From assembly GCF_002159835.1 (NCBI RefSeq), contig NZ_NFJL01000021.1:1-64000 (forward strand): a stretch of DNA of 64,000 nt, written 5' to 3'. The translations under genes were made by a program, and so were the position numbers. This document shows, in pieces, positions 60,241 to 64,000 of the stretch. Numbering within the stretch: the first letter of the stretch is position 1; every line of letters begins with the position of its first letter. The notes beneath the pieces are model-generated. The model was not told the origin of the DNA and did no database searches. It saw nothing but the letters and a program-made list of their open reading frames with translations. This stretch comes from Blautia sp. An249. GTDB lineage: Bacteria > Bacillota > Clostridia > Lachnospirales > Lachnospiraceae.

Positions 60241-61368
60241 GTGTTTAAGAAAAAGGAATGTTATCTGTGCGGCGGTAAGCTGGTGAAGGGGAAATGTACG
60301 TTCTGCGGGCTGGACAATCAGAAAGCAGCCAGTAAGAACTACCGTTTAAATGAGAGCATCCATGATCAGAAGAAAATAACTTACGGCAAATATTCCGGAG
60401 AGAAAACACAGACCGATAAAAATAAGACAAAAACCGGGAAAACATATTCTGCAGGTCAAAGAAAAACCGGGACGAACTCCGGAAGCACTCCCCGTTATCA
60501 GGGGAACAGATACAGACCCCAGAATCAGAGCAGACAAAGATACAGCGCCCGGGGCTACAGGAGAGAATCGTATGGGCGGAAAAAAAGAAGTGTTGTGCTG
60601 GCGGTTCTGATTCTCATGGGGATTCTGGCCATTGGAATAGAGACCATAAGCAGTTATGTAAATAAAAAGAGACTGGAGGATCTGCATCCTTCCTGGAATC
60701 TTGAAACCTATGATCCTTATGCAGGGGTAACCAGAGAACTTTCTGAGACGGGGGAGGTCTTTGACATTACCCTCATGCCAGGGGAATACAAAGTGGGTGT
60801 CTGGCTGCCGGAGGGAAATTACACAGCGTCTCTTCAGGAAGGAAGCGGTTCTCTCAGTCTGATGGATATGGAGAATGTGATTTTCCTTAACAAGGTATTT
60901 GGAACAGAAGAAGAGTACGGGGAAGTAACAGAGGTCGAAGATTTAAAGCTTTATGAAGGCGGAATTGTAACAGTAAACAATGGACTGGCTGTAAATCTGC
61001 ATACAGAGAACGGACAGATGCAGGAAATGGAAACCATGGATAATCCTCTTACAGAAACCATCTATCTTGAACCCGAGAGAACATATACAGCGGGAGATGA
61101 TTTTCCCGAGGGTGTGTACGATGTCAGCGGAGAAGACTGGGGCGATCTGGAGTACAGCGTTTATCTGGGAGATATTTATGAAGATGAGGATTTGAATTAT
61201 GAGAGCAACAGCATCTGGTTTTCGGAAGGGGAGGAAGGAACCATTTACTGCAATGTTGTTTTGCCCAAAGGGGCAGAAGTCACCGTGGGAACGGATGTAA
61301 TGGTTTTGACTCCCAGCAAGAAGATAGAAAGCGAAGATTATGACGGGTATTATGACGTCTACCGGTAA
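60241..61368 (+). CDS. zinc-ribbon membrane protein with beta-rich outside domain
   Basis: The protein is 375 residues from the GTG at 60241, with GGAGAGGGGG about 10 bases upstream. A zinc ribbon (CYLC and CTFC, residues 6-24) is followed by a basic, disordered linker. A membrane helix is at about 119-139 (VVLAVLILMGILAIGIETI). The outside part has two repeats beginning FDITLMPGEYKVGVWLPEGNY and YLEPERTYTAGDDFPEGVY. The cytosolic ribbon plus external binding domain suggests sensing or scaffolding. It is followed 17 bases later by the acylphosphatase gene. Confidence 0.7.
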   Translation: MFKKKECYLCGGKLVKGKCTFCGLDNQKAASKNYRLNESIHDQKKITYGKYSGEKTQTDKNKTKTGKTYSAGQRKTGTNSGSTPRYQGNRYRPQNQSRQRYSARGYRRESYGRKKRSVVLAVLILMGILAIGIETISSYVNKKRLEDLHPSWNLETYDPYAGVTRELSETGEVFDITLMPGEYKVGVWLPEGNYTASLQEGSGSLSLMDMENVIFLNKVFGTEEEYGEVTEVEDLKLYEGGIVTVNNGLAVNLHTENGQMQEMETMDNPLTETIYLEPERTYTAGDDFPEGVYDVSGEDWGDLEYSVYLGDIYEDEDLNYESNSIWFSEGEEGTIYCNVVLPKGAEVTVGTDVMVLTPSKKIESEDYDGYYDVYR

Positions 61369-61385
61369 GGGACAGGAGGAAACAA

Positions 61386-61688
61386 ATGTTTTTTAAAAGG
61401 ACGAAAATACAGCCGGAGGGTGTCCGGAAACACATCCTCTTTTACGGCAGGGTACAGGGAGTCGGGTTTCGGTTCTATGCCGTACAGAAAGCCAGACAGC
61501 TGGGGCTGACCGGATGGGTGAAAAATCTGATGGACGGAAATGTGGAGATGGAGGTGCAGGGACCTCAGGAAAAGATAGACCAGTTAATCCAGTATCTGAG
61601 CCGTCAGCGTTATATCCAGATTACAGGGATGGAATGTAAAAACTTACCTCTTCAGGAAGAAAGAAGCTTTTGTGAAAGAGGATATTAA
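61386..61688 (+). CDS. acyP: acylphosphatase
   Basis: The 100-residue protein has the family's active-site loop GRVQGVGFRFYA, with the catalytic Arg, and the second signature GWVKNLMDGNVEMEVQG, with the catalytic Asn. The fold hydrolyses acyl phosphates such as carbamoyl or acetyl phosphate. AGGAGG precedes the start by 6 bases. The size is normal for the family. Confidence 0.9.
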   Translation: MFFKRTKIQPEGVRKHILFYGRVQGVGFRFYAVQKARQLGLTGWVKNLMDGNVEMEVQGPQEKIDQLIQYLSRQRYIQITGMECKNLPLQEERSFCERGY

Positions 61689-61691
61689 GAG

Positions 61692-61738
61692 ACAGAGAAG
61701 GAACCGCCCGGACGGACGATTCCTTCTCTGTTTTTTTC
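61692..61738. terminator. bidirectional terminator
   Basis: ACAGAGAAGGAA (61692-61703) and TTCCTTCTCTGT (61720-61731) form a perfect 12-bp stem followed by TTTTTTTC, between convergent genes. Confidence 0.9.
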
Positions 61739-61747
61739 TCTGTATTT

Positions 61748-63157
61748 TTAGATTTCATCATAGAGATTTCCGATATAATCACGAAGCACGGTTTCCTGTT
61801 CTTTGGTGATTTCCGGATATTCAAAGGAAGCAATACGTTTATCAATGGCTTCGTTTGCAAGCTGAACAGAGTCTTTTTTGCCGGCATCCTCCCAGCCTGT
61901 GAACGACATTTTGTTAAAGAGAGCGGGAGTGTACAGCTCATCTTTCATATAGTCCATGGTGTGCTCTTCTCCGATAAACTGTCCGCCGGGACCTACATCG
62001 CTGAGGTTTTCAAGTTCTTCGCTGTCGGTGTGAACGGACATGCCGTTTACAAGCTTGCGGATCATTTCGATGTTTTGTTCGTCGAGCAGATATTTTTCGT
62101 AGCACAATACATTGAAGGAATCCATAACACCGCAGGAATGTAATACAAAGCTGGCAGATGACATCAATGCCGCCATCATGGTGAAGGTCGATTCTACGCC
62201 GCACTGCCAGTCCACACATTTGGAGTCTGCCAGAGAACCACCGGTACGGCAGGGGATGTTGTAGTATTTTGCCAGAGAAGCAGAGGCAAAACTTATAAGG
62301 GCGGTCTCCGGAGAGCCGATTGCCGGTGTGACAAAACGCATATCGGTTCCGCCGGAAGTGTTGGAGTAAACCACAGGAGCACCCGGGCGAACTAATTGTG
62401 CGTAGACAATACCGGCCAGGTTTTCTGCGTTGTTGCAGATAACTGTTCCGGATAAAGTAACGGGGCTGGTTACCCCTGGCATGGAGCAGCAGGGGAACAT
62501 GGTAGCCTGATTTCTCTCTGCAAAATAACGGCAGGCCTGCAGCATGGTTTTGTTATATTTCAGGGGAGACATTGGGTTAATCAGGCCAAAGGCAACGGTC
62601 TGTTCCTTGTCGGATCCGTAGAACCGTTGGATCATATCAATGCTGTGCTCACAATCCTGGAGGGTTGTGGTAAGTCCCATCAGCGGTTTGTCCGTATATC
62701 TCAGGCAGACAGCCATCTGATAATCCCGTACAATCTTTCTGTCAATGTCTGAGGGCTCAATTAAGTTGGGGTTTAACATATCAATTACCCGGCTGGTATG
62801 ATCCATTTTCTGGAAATTCAAATAGTCCTGTGCAGTATTTCTGTGATGATCTCCGGCACGGCTAACGAAAAGGGGACCGGAGGCAGGAGCTAACACTTTA
62901 TGTCCTTCTCCAAAGGTGACAGATTTTCCGTTTCTTCCATAAATGACAAATTCCGAAGGGGCAGTGGAAAGGGCTTTTTCAACCAGATCCCTTCCAATAT
63001 GCACCACATAACCGTCTACTTTCGCACCGTGTTTACGAAACAGTTCACATGCTTCTTCGTCTTCCATAATGACGCCGTCTTTTTCCAGAACTTCCAGGGT
63101 CATCTCATGAAGCTTTTCTACTTCTTCCAGTGTGAAAAAATTACCAGCAACCTTCAT
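61748..63157 (-). CDS. MttB-family methyltransferase, non-pyrrolysine
   Basis: This 469-residue protein belongs to the trimethylamine methyltransferase superfamily, with the pattern FVSRAGDHHRNTAQDYLNF, the CCSMPGVTSPVTLSGT segment and GGTDMRF. It is full length with no in-frame TAG, so it does not use pyrrolysine and probably acts on a quaternary amine such as a betaine or carnitine rather than trimethylamine. A methyl group would pass to a corrinoid protein not seen in the window. AAGGAGG precedes the ATG. It follows the BCCT transporter on the same transcript. Confidence 0.9.
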   Translation of the reverse strand: MKVAGNFFTLEEVEKLHEMTLEVLEKDGVIMEDEEACELFRKHGAKVDGYVVHIGRDLVEKALSTAPSEFVIYGRNGKSVTFGEGHKVLAPASGPLFVSRAGDHHRNTAQDYLNFQKMDHTSRVIDMLNPNLIEPSDIDRKIVRDYQMAVCLRYTDKPLMGLTTTLQDCEHSIDMIQRFYGSDKEQTVAFGLINPMSPLKYNKTMLQACRYFAERNQATMFPCCSMPGVTSPVTLSGTVICNNAENLAGIVYAQLVRPGAPVVYSNTSGGTDMRFVTPAIGSPETALISFASASLAKYYNIPCRTGGSLADSKCVDWQCGVESTFTMMAALMSSASFVLHSCGVMDSFNVLCYEKYLLDEQNIEMIRKLVNGMSVHTDSEELENLSDVGPGGQFIGEEHTMDYMKDELYTPALFNKMSFTGWEDAGKKDSVQLANEAIDKRIASFEYPEITKEQETVLRDYIGNLYDEI

Positions 63158-63172
63158 TCCTATTTCCTCCTT

Positions 63173-64000
63173 TTATGATACGGTTTTTTCCTGTGTCTGT
63201 TTTTCTTTTTTCCTACGGGGCTTTATTGGCATAATGTATTCCTTTAAAGCTCCGGTCTCGGGTTCCATATTTTCATAAGTATAATCGATCTTACGCAGTT
63301 TCTCGGGCGCTTTGCCTTTGGCAAAGAAGATGATGAAGCCGACTGCAGCCGCTGTTTCCAGGATAAATACCGGGAAGCCGGTAATGGCTTTTACTGATTT
63401 GGCGCCGTCCAGTCCGCCGCTCCAGATGAATAAGATGGCTACGGATGCCATTAAAACGCCCCAGAAAACTTTAATTTTCATAGGAGCTTCTTCGGATTTG
63501 TAATCTTTACCGGGCTCTATGGTCATCATGGAAACTGTTGAAGTCATGGAGTTGGCCAGGGTTACAAAGGAGATAACCTGGGTAATTAAAAGCAGCGGTT
63601 TCATAATGACGTCAAGAGGCAGGTAGGACATGGTAAATAACTGCATATAGGAGTGATCGTTGGCTGCCAGAACACCGACCAGATCTTCGCCCATTACAAA
63701 TTGTACATTTGCAGCGAATCCGCCGAACATACCGAACCAGACCATGGCAAAAATGGACGGCAGAATCATATTTACAACAACCACTTCTTTTAAGGTACGG
63801 CCTTTGCTTAAGGTGGCGATAAACAAACCGGTCATTGGTGCGAACGCAATCCAGTCCAGCCACCAGATATTGTTCCACCACTGGGGCCAGAGATCTGTAG
63901 TGGTAGACACATCCTGTACAGTCAGCATAGGAAGGTAATCCCTGATAAACTGTCCGAGAGCTTCACTGGTCAGATTAAACATATAACTTTTCGGGCCGAA
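63173..64000 (-). CDS. BCCT-family transporter, 5' end beyond window
   Basis: The visible C-terminal part (275 codons to the window end, frame still open) has the hallmark W-rich helix WWNNIWWLDWIAFAPMTGLF and the charged helix end SKGRTLKEVV. At least five helices are visible, ending in a basic cytoplasmic tail. BCCT proteins take up betaine, choline or carnitine. The gene is 15 bases upstream of the MttB-type gene on the same strand, so uptake and demethylation are coupled. Confidence 0.9.
   Translation of the reverse strand, partial: FGPKSYMFNLTSEALGQFIRDYLPMLTVQDVSTTTDLWPQWWNNIWWLDWIAFAPMTGLFIATLSKGRTLKEVVVVNMILPSIFAMVWFGMFGGFAANVQFVMGEDLVGVLAANDHSYMQLFTMSYLPLDVIMKPLLLITQVISFVTLANSMTSTVSMMTIEPGKDYKSEEAPMKIKVFWGVLMASVAILFIWSGGLDGAKSVKAITGFPVFILETAAAVGFIIFFAKGKAPEKLRKIDYTYENMEPETGALKEYIMPIKPRRKKEKQTQEKTVS

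Noticed and set aside
1..64000. CRISPR arrays, tRNA or rRNA genes
   Set aside because: No regularly spaced repeats, cloverleaf or rRNA-like conserved stretches were seen on reading both strands.

Overview
The window looks like chromosomal DNA of a low-to-medium GC, Gram-positive anaerobe of the Lachnospiraceae / Clostridium cluster XIVa type. I infer this from AGGAGG-type ribosome sites, many ATGA or TAATG gene overlaps, a non-pyrrolysine MttB methyltransferase next to a BCCT transporter, Tn916-type regulators and small Firmicutes-type proteins. No rRNA, tRNA or CRISPR array was seen, and I cannot name the species.

Region A (1-39,140, all + strand, visibly AT-richer than the right end) is one very large gene cassette. 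It holds a VirD4/TraG-like C-terminal piece, small membrane proteins, a secreted membrane-anchored vWA protein, two tandem tubulin-like proteins, a zinc-ribbon P-loop GTPase (DO-GTPase type), a GAP1-type partner, a kinase-fold protein without a canonical catalytic loop, Sel1 and polytopic membrane proteins, and a HExxH/ParB-like protein with a giant poly-Glu tract. These are followed by a lipoprotein, a YbjN-like protein, a radical-SAM RiPP module (39-residue precursor, PqqD-like protein, SPASM enzyme), a TPR-CHAT protease and a sigma/anti-sigma-like pair ending at a strong terminator (32,689). A second unit carries a degenerate AAA-like protein, a VirD4-like ATPase without membrane anchor, a DnaQ-like exonuclease, a SEDS-like membrane protein, a JAMM peptidase and small companions, ending at 39,111-39,145. 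The logic is that of an NTP-driven conflict or surveillance system: filament/GTPase core, surface sensor, peptidase and nuclease effectors, and its own transcriptional switch. The association of vWA, GTPase, GAP1 and CHAT families is known from comparative genomics; the RiPP module, tandem tubulins, SEDS-like protein and possible frameshift inside the cassette are what I find new-looking.

Region B (39,148-44,300) is a graveyard of mobile elements: Tn916-type sigma/HTH regulators, a zinc-ribbon/DUF2085 pair, an ImmR-like repressor with operator repeats and an internally deleted ImmA-like gene, a truncated holin, a prophage endolysin, a broken iron alcohol dehydrogenase and, between them, what reads as a complete Fst-type type I toxin-antitoxin locus. 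The region is bracketed by two copies (110 and 115 bp) of the start of the acetyltransferase gene at 44,347.

Region C (44,347-64,000) is mostly ordinary accessory and housekeeping DNA: GNAT enzyme, PLD-helicase-DUF3427 plus Nudix pair, XRE-TPR regulator, two nucleotidyltransferases, Nim-like flavoprotein, MATE pump, cytidylate-kinase-like protein, AAA ATPase, PQQ-propeller protein, DMT transporter, zinc-ribbon membrane protein, acylphosphatase, and a BCCT-MttB operon cut by the window end. Several of these genes have promoter-hairpin leaders.
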